NCBI RefSeq assembly: GCF_014287635.1 | Contig: NZ_JACOPH010000007.1 | Span: 113,722-177,721 of the forward strand | Origin: Roseburia zhanii | Lineage (GTDB): Bacteria > Bacillota > Clostridia > Lachnospirales > Lachnospiraceae | DNA length: 64,000 nucleotides | Direction: 5' to 3' | Shown here: positions 34,355 through 42,858 of the stretch, piece after piece | Position numbering within the stretch: position 1 is the first letter of the stretch | Layout: the number at the start of each line of letters is the position of its first letter | The notes under the pieces: model-generated | The model's input: the letters and a program-made list of their open reading frames with translations, nothing else | Told to the model about the DNA's origin: nothing | Databases searched by the model: none | Position numbers and translations under genes: made by a program

Positions 34355-35706
34355 AAAATAACCAGAATCTGTTCTTTTCCCCGGAGGAAAAGGGAAGGGC
34401 ATTTTCGGATGTCTTAAAAGAGGTGCAGGAGTATATCTCCAGCAAATATTCCACGCTCATGGTGGAAGGCGGGAGCGAGGAAGTAAAACAGCAGGTCAAG
34501 CGGTACATTACAAAGTACATCTGTGACTACCGTATCACGGTAAAGGGAAAAACACAGGAACAGTTGATCGATGACCTTTACACGGAAATGGCAGAGTTTT
34601 CCTTCCTCACCAAGTACATTTTTGGAACAGGGATAGAGGAAATTGATATCAATTCCTGGCGGGATATCGAGATACAGTACAATGACGGCAGGTGTGAAAA
34701 GCTGGAGGAACACTTCGAGTCCCCGGAGCATGCGGTCAATGTCATAAGGCGCATGCTCCATGTGTCGGGCATGGTGTTGGACAATGCCTCCCCTGCGGTG
34801 TTAGGACATCTGAGCAAGAATATCCGAATCGCCGTGTTAAAGACGCCGCTCGTGGATGAAGATGTGGGGATTGCAGCATCCATCCGTATTGTCAATCCGC
34901 AGAGCCTGAAAAAGGAAAACTTTGTGGATGGCGGCACCGCAACGGGGGAAATGCTGGACTTTCTGGCAGAGTGTCTGCGTTATGGCATCAGCATCTGTGT
35001 CGCAGGAGCCACCAGTTCCGGTAAGACCACACTTGCAGGCTGGCTGCTTACCACCATACCGGATGGAAAGCGTATCTTTACCATCGAAAACGGCAGCCGT
35101 GAGCTGGCACTCGTAAGGGAAAAGGATGGAAAAGTGACCAACAGTGTCATCCATACGCTGACCAGATACAGCGAAAATGAAAAGCAGAACATTGATCAGG
35201 ACATGCTCCTTGATATGGCACTGCGTTTTAACCCGGAGATCATCTGTGTCGGGGAGATGCGTAGTTCGGAGGCGTACACGGCACAGGAATCGGCAAGAAC
35301 CGGACACACGGTGCTTACCACGATCCACAGCAACAGTTGTGAATCCACTTACAGCCGAATGAGGACACTGTGCAAGAGAAAATATGACATGGATGACGAG
35401 GTGTTGATGGACCTTGTAACGGAGGCATTCCCTATCGTGGTGTTCACCAAGCAGCTTGAGAACCGCAAGAGGAAACTCATGGAAATCATGGAGTGTGAGA
35501 TCACGGCAGACGGAAAGCGGAAGTTCAACCCGCTGTACCGCTATGAGATCACCGAAAACCGGATGGAAGGGGACCGCTTTATCATTAACGGCACGCATAA
35601 GAAGGTGTGCGGAATTTCCGAGAGCCTCAAAAAGAGATTTTTGGAAAACGGCATGCCAAAAGATGTGCTGGAAAGAATTGAAAAAGGAGGGAAGAAAGTA
35701 TGCTGA
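34351..35706 (+). CDS. TadA/CpaF-like pilus assembly ATPase
   Basis: A 451-residue secretion ATPase. It shows the N-terminal domain with GTGIEEIDINSWRDIEIQYN, the Walker A GATSSGKT (residues 219-226), Walker B region (RFNPEIICVGEMRSSEA) and the His box (RTGHTVLTTIHSN). It powers pilin polymerisation. The next gene overlaps by 7 bases. Confidence 0.93.
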   Translation: MKNNQNLFFSPEEKGRAFSDVLKEVQEYISSKYSTLMVEGGSEEVKQQVKRYITKYICDYRITVKGKTQEQLIDDLYTEMAEFSFLTKYIFGTGIEEIDINSWRDIEIQYNDGRCEKLEEHFESPEHAVNVIRRMLHVSGMVLDNASPAVLGHLSKNIRIAVLKTPLVDEDVGIAASIRIVNPQSLKKENFVDGGTATGEMLDFLAECLRYGISICVAGATSSGKTTLAGWLLTTIPDGKRIFTIENGSRELALVREKDGKVTNSVIHTLTRYSENEKQNIDQDMLLDMALRFNPEIICVGEMRSSEAYTAQESARTGHTVLTTIHSNSCESTYSRMRTLCKRKYDMDDEVLMDLVTEAFPIVVFTKQLENRKRKLMEIMECEITADGKRKFNPLYRYEITENRMEGDRFIINGTHKKVCGISESLKKRFLENGMPKDVLERIEKGGKKVC

Positions 35707-36629
35707 CATTACAGGTCATTGCCTGCATCGGGATCATTACAGGAGCATTCCTGCTGTTCCAAATCCGGTTAAATGACTTTACGGGGAACATTTTCCACAG
35801 GCTTTTGGACGCACCGAAAGGAATCCGTGAGGAGATACTGGAGGAAACCAAGCGCAGGAAAAAATCCTATTTCCGCAGGGAGATCGAGGAAGTACAGGAA
35901 ATTTTGAAAACAACGGACAGGGAGGAGCTGTTCCCGCTTTTATGCACTGCATCCCTTCTGCTGTTTGCCGCAGGAGCAGCCATTGCGGTCATGATCGGAA
36001 ATGTTTTTCTGGTTCCGGTGCTGGCATGCGGATTTTTATTTCTGCCGTTCTGGTACATCAGGCTGACCGCATCCCATTTCAAAAAGGATGTGTCATCGGA
36101 ACTGGAAACCGCACTGTCTATTATTACAACGGCGTATCTGCGCAGTGAGGACATTCTGACTTCGGTGGAGGAAAACCTTGAATATTTAAATCCGCCGGTC
36201 AAGACCGTGTTTGCAGATTTTGTGTCAAGAATCCGGATCATTGATCCAGACCTTGAGGCAGCCTTGGAGGAGCTTAAGGGAAAGATTGAAAATGATGTGT
36301 TCATGGAATGGGTGGATGCCTTAAAGTCCTGCCTGTATGACCGGTCATTAAAGACAACACTGACACCGATCGTGGCGAAACTGTCGGACATGCGCATCGT
36401 GAATGCAGAGCTGGAGTATCTGGTATTTGAACCCAGAAAGGAATTTATCACAATGGTGGTGTTGGCAGTGGGGAATATCCCGCTGTTATATTTTCTGAAC
36501 CAGTCCTGGTACGATACGCTCATGCATACCATCCCCGGACAGATTATGCTGGCAGTTACCGGCGCAATTATTTTTGTTTCCACGGCATGCGTCATAAAAC
36601 TGACAAAGCCGATTGAATACCGGACATAA
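35700..36629 (+). CDS. TadB-like platform membrane protein
   Basis: A 309-residue protein with a start membrane helix, a pair of helices at residues 80-125 and a C-terminal pair (PLLYFLNQSWY, IMLAVTGAIIFVSTACVI). The cytoplasmic part LETALSIITTAYLRSEDILT fits the type II secretion F domain. With TadC it forms the inner-membrane platform. Confidence 0.85.
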   Translation: MLTLQVIACIGIITGAFLLFQIRLNDFTGNIFHRLLDAPKGIREEILEETKRRKKSYFRREIEEVQEILKTTDREELFPLLCTASLLLFAAGAAIAVMIGNVFLVPVLACGFLFLPFWYIRLTASHFKKDVSSELETALSIITTAYLRSEDILTSVEENLEYLNPPVKTVFADFVSRIRIIDPDLEAALEELKGKIENDVFMEWVDALKSCLYDRSLKTTLTPIVAKLSDMRIVNAELEYLVFEPRKEFITMVVLAVGNIPLLYFLNQSWYDTLMHTIPGQIMLAVTGAIIFVSTACVIKLTKPIEYRT

Positions 36630-36643
36630 GGGGGAGGGATAAA

Positions 36644-37516
36644 TTGAAAATCGTACTGATAGTTGTATTCATCCTGACGGCATGCGGACTGTTCCTTCTG
36701 CTGTCGGGCATCTTAAAGCTGCCGACACTGCGGACCGGCAGGGCGATGATGCAGTCAGGGAAGAAAGAAAAGAAACTGCAGAAAACACTGGATGCGTTCT
36801 ACATGGACGGAGCGGCATACTTAGGAAAATACATCGGGATGAATGCCTACAAAAAAAGCAGGATGCAGAATGTCCTAAATGCGGCAGGACTTAAGATGAC
36901 ACCGGAAACATATATGGCGTATGCCTATCTGAAGGCAGGGAGCATTTTTCTCCTGATCCTTCCGGCACTGCATGTATTTCCGCTGCTTGCCATCATGCTC
37001 GTGCTTTTAGGAGTCATGGTCTACTATAAGGAGACAAGAAAAGCAGAAGAGCTGGTAAGGGAAAAAAGAGAGCAGATCGAGGGAGAGCTGTACCGTTTTG
37101 TTTCCACCATCACACAGGAGCTGAAAAACAGCAGGGATGTACTTTCCATGCTGGAGCATTATAAGGAAAATGCCGGGGAGATGTTCCAGAAGGAACTGGA
37201 CATTGTGTGTGCCGACATGCGCTCCAGCAGCTATGAGGCAGCACTCACCCGTTTCGAGGCAAGGCTCAATTCCCCGCAGCTCTCCGATGTGGTCCGCGGA
37301 CTGATCGGTGTGTTAAGAGGAGATGACGGTGCAGTGTATTTCCAGATGCTCACACACGACTTCAAGCAGGCAGAACTGCAGAGGTTAAAGGCAAAGGCGG
37401 CAAAAATCCCGCCGAAAATCCGTGTCTTTTCTTTTGCCATGCTCTTATGTTTCCTTGCAACCTATTTTGCCATCATCGGCTATGAGATCGTAAAGTCCAT
37501 GGGAACACTGTTCTGA
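36644..37516 (+). CDS. TadC-like platform membrane protein
   Basis: A 290-residue protein starting at TTG 36644 behind GGGGGAGGG. It has a membrane helix at the start, two near residues 88-125 and one at the end (MLLCFLATYFAIIGYEI). The middle reads GELYRFVSTITQELKNSRDVLSMLEHY, with the F-domain layout. The homologous gene at the left window edge belongs to a separate Tad cluster. Confidence 0.85.
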   Translation: MKIVLIVVFILTACGLFLLLSGILKLPTLRTGRAMMQSGKKEKKLQKTLDAFYMDGAAYLGKYIGMNAYKKSRMQNVLNAAGLKMTPETYMAYAYLKAGSIFLLILPALHVFPLLAIMLVLLGVMVYYKETRKAEELVREKREQIEGELYRFVSTITQELKNSRDVLSMLEHYKENAGEMFQKELDIVCADMRSSSYEAALTRFEARLNSPQLSDVVRGLIGVLRGDDGAVYFQMLTHDFKQAELQRLKAKAAKIPPKIRVFSFAMLLCFLATYFAIIGYEIVKSMGTLF

Positions 37517-37537
37517 TAAAAGCGCAGGAAGGAGAAA

Positions 37538-37636
37538 GATTGAAAAATAAAATTTTTCAATCGCGAGATTTGTGTCTGCGCGCACTTGACACAAACTCGT
37601 TATGCGCAAAAAGCGTGCGCAGAAATGAGGCAAAAA
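37538..37636 (+). other. Structured intergenic element with nested inverted repeats
   Basis: A perfect 11-base hairpin GATTGAAAAAT-AAA-ATTTTTCAATC (37538-37562) is followed by CGAG-A-TTTGTGTC ... GACACAAACTCG (stem with one bulge, loop TGCGCGCACTT). Then comes TGCGC ... GCGCA, whose arms could also pair with that loop. It separates tadC and the DUF4320 gene. A TTG-started 37-codon frame (37540-37653) crosses it, but the repeats, not the peptide, appear to be the conserved feature. I have an impression of similar segments in other Lachnospiraceae. Confidence 0.5.
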
Positions 37637-38041
37637 ATGAAACGGATTTATAAAATCATGAGGGACAAAAAGGGAGAGGGATATATCGATGCGGCAGTCG
37701 TTGTATTCTGTGTGATGTTTGTCATTGCCCTTGGCGTCAGGATATTCCCGGTTTTTATCACGAAGATACAGCTTGACAATTTTGCAGATGAGCTGGTGAG
37801 GGAGGCAGAGATCAGCGGCAGGGTTGGGAGTGAGACAACCGCAAGGCAGAGAACCTTGGAGGAAAAAACAGGGATACATCCAGCCGTAAGCTGGTCAGGG
37901 ACCGGAAAAATCCAGTTGAATGAAGAGGTGACGGTAACACTGACGTTACAGAAAGACCTCGGACTTTTTGGAAAGTTAAGGTCGTTCCCGGTAACCATAA
38001 GGGCGAGGGCATCAGGAAAGAGTGAGGTGTATTGGAAATGA
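37637..38041 (+). CDS. DUF4320 pilin-like protein
   Basis: A 134-residue protein from ATG 37637 (GAGG at 37627-37630). It begins MKRIYKIMRDKKGEGYIDAA, the same KGExY-DAAV region as the DUF6133 protein, followed by one membrane helix and an ectodomain. This suggests a minor pilin processed by the prepilin peptidase at 32158. The next gene overlaps its stop (ATGA). Confidence 0.75.
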   Translation: MKRIYKIMRDKKGEGYIDAAVVVFCVMFVIALGVRIFPVFITKIQLDNFADELVREAEISGRVGSETTARQRTLEEKTGIHPAVSWSGTGKIQLNEEVTVTLTLQKDLGLFGKLRSFPVTIRARASGKSEVYWK

Positions 38042-38586
38042 GAAAATGCTATCAGAGTTTCAAGAGACTTCTGACAGGGCAGGAGGGAAGCATGGCCCCG
38101 GCTGCTGTGGCGGCAGCGATAGCCATGCTCCTTATCATCCTTGGAGTTTCCGAATACATGCGCCTTGTCATCACGGCAGCCGGGATTAAGGATGCCATGG
38201 AATCTGCCGTGGTTTCAGTGGTAAATGACAACTACAATGAAGTTTACCATGGCGTCAGGGAAGGATATGCCGCAGGATATGAGCCGGACGATACGGGATT
38301 TGCGGCATCCGTGGACCATGGGGATATCTATGGCAGGATGTGTTTCCTGCTTGGACTGGAAGAGGATGGAAACAGTTATGTCCGCTATAATAACAGCGGT
38401 GAGCTGGAGTACAGGCTCAAAAATCTTTCCGTGGACATCCATAACACGGCACTGGCATCGCCGGGAGGCACTTATTATGCGGATGCAGAGGTCACGATGG
38501 AAGTGCCTGTGCGTTTCGCAGGAAAAATCTTGTCGAATATGTCGGTCAGATTGAAGGTGAGAGCAGCCTACCGGGAGAAATTTTAG
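38038..38586 (+). CDS. TadE-like minor pilin
   Basis: A 182-residue protein from ATG 38038. After a basic start comes EGSMAPAAVAAAIAMLLIIL, a TadE/F-type anchor, and a long ectodomain ending RVRAAYREKF-like. It is coupled to the DUF4320 gene by a 4-base overlap. Role: envelope subunit needed for pilus assembly or adhesion. Confidence 0.7.
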   Translation: MRKCYQSFKRLLTGQEGSMAPAAVAAAIAMLLIILGVSEYMRLVITAAGIKDAMESAVVSVVNDNYNEVYHGVREGYAAGYEPDDTGFAASVDHGDIYGRMCFLLGLEEDGNSYVRYNNSGELEYRLKNLSVDIHNTALASPGGTYYADAEVTMEVPVRFAGKILSNMSVRLKVRAAYREKF

Positions 38587-38647
38587 TAACATGTTACAGA
38601 TATCGTAAGACTTATTACATTTCCATAGACTTTCCAGACGTTCTATG
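38586..38647. other. Palindrome and hairpin between pilin genes
   Basis: GTAACATGTTAC (38586-38597) is a perfect 12-base palindrome at the stop codon, and CCATAGA ... TCTATGG (about 38622-38647) forms a hairpin. They may mark an RNA processing site or an operator in the 112-base gap. Confidence 0.35.
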
Positions 38648-38698
38648 GTAGCGTGTGAACTACGAAAATCAATCAAAAAAACATAAGGAGGGAATGCC

Positions 38699-39247
38699 AT
38701 GAAAGATAAGACAAAAAAGTGGCTGGCAGTCGCAGGACTTCTAGCAGTATGTGCGGTGCTTGTGTTTGGAATCAGCAGGGTGCTCTACCATGAGCCGGAC
38801 AGGGAGGCACAGGCCGTGGAGAGAGAATCGGAGGAGACAGAACTTTTTGTGGAGACAGAAACACCGGAACCTGTGCAGGCAGAAAGCACAGAAGCAGAGA
38901 CGGAAGAGCCGCTTGTGATCGAGACGGAGACAGGGACTTCCGTAAATGACAGGGAGCAGGAAATTCAGGAAACCCCGAAGAAAACAGAAGAGGAAAAACC
39001 GAGTGAGCCGCCTGCACTGTCGGAGGGAACAGCCACGGACCAGCCGGATACACCGCCGTCCTACAAGGAGGTAAAACAGGAGGAACTGGCTCCGGCAGAG
39101 AACCAGACACCAAAGACAGGTGATATAAAAGACGGAATGATGTACGTGGAAGGATTTGGCTGGGTTCCATATGAAGGCGGTGGAGGAGAAGGAACCTACG
39201 CAGATGATATGTATGAAAATGGCAATAAGATCGGGATCATGGACTAA
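38699..39247 (+). CDS. Anchored acidic protein (DUF6550-like)
   Basis: A 182-residue protein with a single N-terminal membrane helix (residues 8-27) and a long Glu/Thr/Pro-rich stalk. The C-terminus is conserved: YVEGFGWVPYEGGGGEGTYA and YENGNKIGIMD. I recall this as DUF6550 of Firmicute elements. The stalk likely spans the wall and presents the C-terminal knob; it may be a pilus-associated surface protein. Confidence 0.7.
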   Translation: MKDKTKKWLAVAGLLAVCAVLVFGISRVLYHEPDREAQAVERESEETELFVETETPEPVQAESTEAETEEPLVIETETGTSVNDREQEIQETPKKTEEEKPSEPPALSEGTATDQPDTPPSYKEVKQEELAPAENQTPKTGDIKDGMMYVEGFGWVPYEGGGGEGTYADDMYENGNKIGIMD

Positions 39248-39269
39248 ATAAACGGAACATAAGGAAAAG

Positions 39270-39296
39270 GCACAGCAGAAATGTTGTGCTTTTTTT
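39270..39296 (+). terminator. Rho-independent terminator
   Basis: GCACAGC-AGAAAT-GTTGTGC followed by seven T, between the DUF6550 gene and the next secreted protein. The Tad transcript may end or be attenuated here. Confidence 0.75.
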
Positions 39297-39352
39297 GCGG
39301 GCAGATACGGGCAGTGTGCCATATCTGCCTGTCTGTGTTTAAAGGAGAAAAG

Positions 39353-41122
39353 ATGAAATATATCAAACAGAAAATCCTGCTTTTTGTGCTGTTGTTTGCC
39401 ATGGCGATGCCGGTATCGGTTTATGCAGCCGGGGAAGGGAACATCGACAATGGCGGTGGAGGTATGGGAGCAGGAACGGGAACTAATTTTTGGAGCAGCC
39501 ACGATGAGGGTGTGCGTGTGACGGTAGTCAGAGCCAGTGATGGAAGTGTCGCATCCAAATCTATAGACCTCACAAACAAGCAGCCAAATAACATCGTGGT
39601 GCAGTTTGGAAAAGTATCTAAGACAGCATATAAAAACGGAACGGCTTTGATGGTAAAAACCAGTGCGTATGAATACATCAATCCTGCACAGTCCCTGCCA
39701 CAGATCATCAGCACTTCAAGAGGCGGGGCAAACCTTACAGCCATCAAACAGTACTTTACGGACGAGCAGGTGATCAGAGCCATTGCAGGATATGTCGGCA
39801 TGGATTTCCAGACGCTGACAAACGGAGAGTACAAGCTGTTATTAGAGCCAATCGCATATGTGACGTTTGAGGGAGTCCGAACTGCGTTTACCGCCACGGA
39901 AGCGGCAAAATACAACCAGTTAAGGGGCGGCATGTTACGAAAGAAAATGCCGTCCCTTTCCCATAAAAACTTGCCGCTTGCCATGTTCCTAGAAACATCG
40001 GATTTAGGGTATCCGGCGTGGAGCGGTTCTAAGACAGAGAAAGCAAATGATGAGGATATCATCCGCGCATTAGGACTTGGCATCGTGCGGTTTAATGAGG
40101 TGATCACACCGGAAGTCATCGAAGCGGACTATGAATACCGTGTGGATACGGATGTGATAACGGCGGTCACGGTCAGTGGGGGACAGAGCGATCCGGACAA
40201 CTCTGTCACCGTGACATTTTCTATCCTGGGAAGAAGCTACAAGGTTGAAAATGTGTATTACCCGGAGGATGGACAGCAGCTCGTGTGGGTAAAATGGCAT
40301 ACCCCGTCCACAGAACAGCATATCACGATTAGCGTGACCGCCAGCGGAGGCAGTGCATCCGTGAGCCGGGGAACCATCACGGCGAACATTGTGGATATGG
40401 ATGACAATCCACCGCCCAATCCTGTTGCAGATGACAGAAATGACAGCTACCGGAAAGAAAATGCAGTGATGCCTGTAAATCCAGAAAAGACACAGGCGGC
40501 ATGGAGTGTCTGGAAAGCCAAGTGGAAGGAAAAATGGGTATGGCACAGTGACTGGAACTGGGAGTCAGAGGACCATTCGGCAAGCTGTGAGGCAGGATGT
40601 ACACAGAGCCATGGACACTGGGAGGATGATGGCGAGTATGTGGATGAAGGCTGGTGGGAATTTGAAGAGAAACATTATTCGGCATCCCTGACTGCGGATA
40701 TGCATCTGGTCACCGATGAAAAGGCACCGACAGCGGACGGCATGGTTACCAAAAGCGGGTATGGTGTGAATGTTTCCCTGAGTGCAAGGGCATCGAGCAG
40801 CCAGACATCCGCAACAACAGCACCGCAGACAGCAGTCAGTTATTTTCCAGAATTTTACTATGAAACCTACTGGCGGCTTTTAGAGAGAACCAGAAATGGA
40901 TACAGTGCGGTCTTTGAATTTAAGAATAATGAGTATTCCACTTATTATCGGAGGACACATTTCACACCGGTCTGGATGCCAGACGGGGAGTACCGGGTAT
41001 ATACTTGTCTGCTTGACTGCTGGACACCGGATGGAATGCTTTCCATGAACCTGTCAGACGCTGTGCAGATATCGGGAAGCCTGTGGGATGACTGGCATAT
41101 CGCACCACAGAATGTGGGGTAG
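39353..41122 (+). CDS. Large secreted protein of the pilus/transfer region
   Basis: A 589-residue protein from ATG 39353 (AAAGGAGAAAAG). A clear signal peptide ends near VYAAGEG, followed by a Gly-rich segment (NGGGGMGAGTGTNFW). Then come two or three beta-rich domains and a Trp-rich part (WSVWKAKWKEKWVWHSDWNW) with two Cys (SCEAGCTQSHGH), which could bind a metal. No sorting signal or membrane helix at the C-terminus is visible. Position at the end of the Tad genes suggests a tip or surface component. Family not recognised. Confidence 0.65.
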   Translation: MKYIKQKILLFVLLFAMAMPVSVYAAGEGNIDNGGGGMGAGTGTNFWSSHDEGVRVTVVRASDGSVASKSIDLTNKQPNNIVVQFGKVSKTAYKNGTALMVKTSAYEYINPAQSLPQIISTSRGGANLTAIKQYFTDEQVIRAIAGYVGMDFQTLTNGEYKLLLEPIAYVTFEGVRTAFTATEAAKYNQLRGGMLRKKMPSLSHKNLPLAMFLETSDLGYPAWSGSKTEKANDEDIIRALGLGIVRFNEVITPEVIEADYEYRVDTDVITAVTVSGGQSDPDNSVTVTFSILGRSYKVENVYYPEDGQQLVWVKWHTPSTEQHITISVTASGGSASVSRGTITANIVDMDDNPPPNPVADDRNDSYRKENAVMPVNPEKTQAAWSVWKAKWKEKWVWHSDWNWESEDHSASCEAGCTQSHGHWEDDGEYVDEGWWEFEEKHYSASLTADMHLVTDEKAPTADGMVTKSGYGVNVSLSARASSSQTSATTAPQTAVSYFPEFYYETYWRLLERTRNGYSAVFEFKNNEYSTYYRRTHFTPVWMPDGEYRVYTCLLDCWTPDGMLSMNLSDAVQISGSLWDDWHIAPQNVG

Positions 41123-41125
41123 GAA

Positions 41126-41593
41126 ATGGGATATGAGAGAATCCAAAAGCCGGAAGGACTGCTCTACCATTACACTCGAAAAGAAAATCTGGAATCCATC
41201 TTAAGGGATGGAAGGATACGGAAATTTTGTGACCGGGAAACATGGTTCACAAAATCCCTTGCAGATACGCTGCGGCTTATGTCACTCACGGTGATGCAGG
41301 AGGGAGCAGCTTATTATGATGCGAGGGGCAGGCTGCAGCGTTACCCGGCATTTGTACCGGAGGATTATGTGGTTTTAGAACTTACCCCGCGCTACCAGAG
41401 CGGGGAATGGGTGATCTGGAATCAGGAACTTCCACCCAATGCACCGGAGTCCGTAAGGGAGCTTGCGGAAGAGTTCAGCCACTTAAAACTCGGATACCGT
41501 GGAGATTTAAAGTTCTGGGAGAATCCTGTCATTTATGAGATGACAGACCTTTTGGAAGAACCGGAACAGACCAGTGAAATGAAAATGCAGTAA
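41126..41593 (+). CDS. Small protein with ADP-ribosyltransferase/Tpt1-like start
   Basis: A 155-residue protein beginning GLLYHYTRKENLESILRDGR and later WFTKSLADTLRL. The pattern of a His-Tyr-Thr strand followed by a helix and a Gly turn is shared by the ART superfamily (DarT, Tpt1, DUF952-like). The C-terminus is acidic and ends SEMKMQ. It starts 3 bases after the secreted protein gene. Possible nucleic-acid or protein ADP-ribosylation, or an NAD-independent relative; no catalytic assignment can be made by eye. Confidence 0.5.
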   Translation: MGYERIQKPEGLLYHYTRKENLESILRDGRIRKFCDRETWFTKSLADTLRLMSLTVMQEGAAYYDARGRLQRYPAFVPEDYVVLELTPRYQSGEWVIWNQELPPNAPESVRELAEEFSHLKLGYRGDLKFWENPVIYEMTDLLEEPEQTSEMKMQ

Positions 41594-41621
41594 AAAACAG
41601 AAAAAAGGAAAGGAAGATCAG

Positions 41622-41960
41622 ATGAAGAAAAAGAAATGGATGATGATGGCAGTGATGGTGCTTGCACTTACGATGATGTTTGGAACTACGGTATATGCGT
41701 CAGGGAAAGGGGATGTGGCAGGCGCAATCGAGGGTACATGGCAGGATGCCTCCGCACAGATCAAGACAGTAGTCAATAAGGTGGTGTTCCCGGCAATCGA
41801 CCTGATACTTGCCGTATTCTTCTTTGCAAAGCTGGGTACGGCATACTTCGATTACCGAAAACACGGGCAGTTTGAATGGGCGGCACCCGCAATCCTGTTT
41901 GCGTGTCTGGTATTCACGCTGACGGCGCCGACCTATATCTGGAAAATCCTTGGCATATAG
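41622..41960 (+). CDS. TrbC/VirB2-like small membrane protein (DUF3852-like)
   Basis: A 112-residue protein with a signal-like start (ending VYASGKG) and two later membrane helices (VVFPAIDLILAVFFFAKLG; APAILFACLVFTLTAPTYIW). This is the layout of VirB2/TrbC pilin-like subunits, placed just before a VirB6-like gene. I recall the family as DUF3852. Confidence 0.7.
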   Translation: MKKKKWMMMAVMVLALTMMFGTTVYASGKGDVAGAIEGTWQDASAQIKTVVNKVVFPAIDLILAVFFFAKLGTAYFDYRKHGQFEWAAPAILFACLVFTLTAPTYIWKILGI

Positions 41961-41985
41961 GGGATGGTGAGAAAGAAGGTGTCAG

Positions 41986-42846
41986 ATGTTTATATTTAAT
42001 TTTGTTGCGGAAACCGTACTAGACCAGATCATCGACTGGCTGTATGGGAAGATCATTGGATTTCTCAATGATTTTTTTGCAATGATGAACAATATGGGAG
42101 TGGAATTGTTTGACCTGCCGTGGGTGAATGCAATTACCACTTTTTTTGGATGGCTTGGCTGGGCATTGTTTGTGGTAGGGCTGGTGGTCGGAGCTTTTGA
42201 ATGTGCCATAGAGTATCAGGGAGGAAGGGGCAGTATCAAGGATATTGCCTTAAACTATGTCAAGGGATTTATGGCGGTCAGCCTGTTTTCCATTCTTCCG
42301 GTCAACTTATACTCCTTAAGTGTGTCGCTGCAGAGTTCCTTCGGATCGGCATTATCCGGCATTACAGATGCGGAAAGCATCGGGATGACTGCACAGCAGG
42401 TGCTTATGTCAGCCGCCATGCCGGGAGTGGGGAATCCGATCCTGCAGATATTCTGTGCTGTGATGATGGGGTATGCCGTGATAAAAGTGTTTTTCGGAAA
42501 CCTGAAAAGAGGAGGCATTCTGCTCATACAGATCGCAGTTGGAAGCCTTTATATGTTTTCTGTTCCAAGAGGATATATTGACGGTTTTACCCAGTGGTGC
42601 AAGCAGGTCATTGGAATCTGTCTCACCGCTTTCCTGCAGTCCACCATGCTCACGGCAGGACTCATGATCTTCAAGGACCATCCTCTGCTTGGTCTGGGTG
42701 TCATGCTTTCCTCCACGGAGGTGCCGAGGATTGCCGGACAGTTCGGACTGGACACCAGCACAAAGGCAAACCTGATGAGCGGAGTTTATGCAGCGCAGAC
42801 AGCCATCAACATTTCAAAAACGGTTGTCAAAGCAGTGGCAGCATAA
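41986..42846 (+). CDS. VirB6/TrbL-like polytopic conjugation protein
   Basis: A 286-residue protein with five to six membrane helices (WVNAITTFFGWLGWALFVVG, FMAVSLFSILPVNLY, ILQIFCAVMMGYAVIKVFF, GGILLIQIAVGSLYMF, IGICLTAFLQSTMLTAGLMI). Length, number of helices and position between VirB2-like and VirB4 genes fit the inner-membrane channel protein of Firmicute type IV secretion systems. Confidence 0.8.
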   Translation: MFIFNFVAETVLDQIIDWLYGKIIGFLNDFFAMMNNMGVELFDLPWVNAITTFFGWLGWALFVVGLVVGAFECAIEYQGGRGSIKDIALNYVKGFMAVSLFSILPVNLYSLSVSLQSSFGSALSGITDAESIGMTAQQVLMSAAMPGVGNPILQIFCAVMMGYAVIKVFFGNLKRGGILLIQIAVGSLYMFSVPRGYIDGFTQWCKQVIGICLTAFLQSTMLTAGLMIFKDHPLLGLGVMLSSTEVPRIAGQFGLDTSTKANLMSGVYAAQTAINISKTVVKAVAA

Positions 42847-42858
42847 GGCGGTGAAAGG

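Noticed and set aside
37540..37653. 37-codon frame with TTG start and good ribosome site
   Set aside because: Not listed as a gene because the sequence is fully explained by nested inverted repeats; the peptide would be a by-product unless translation is shown.
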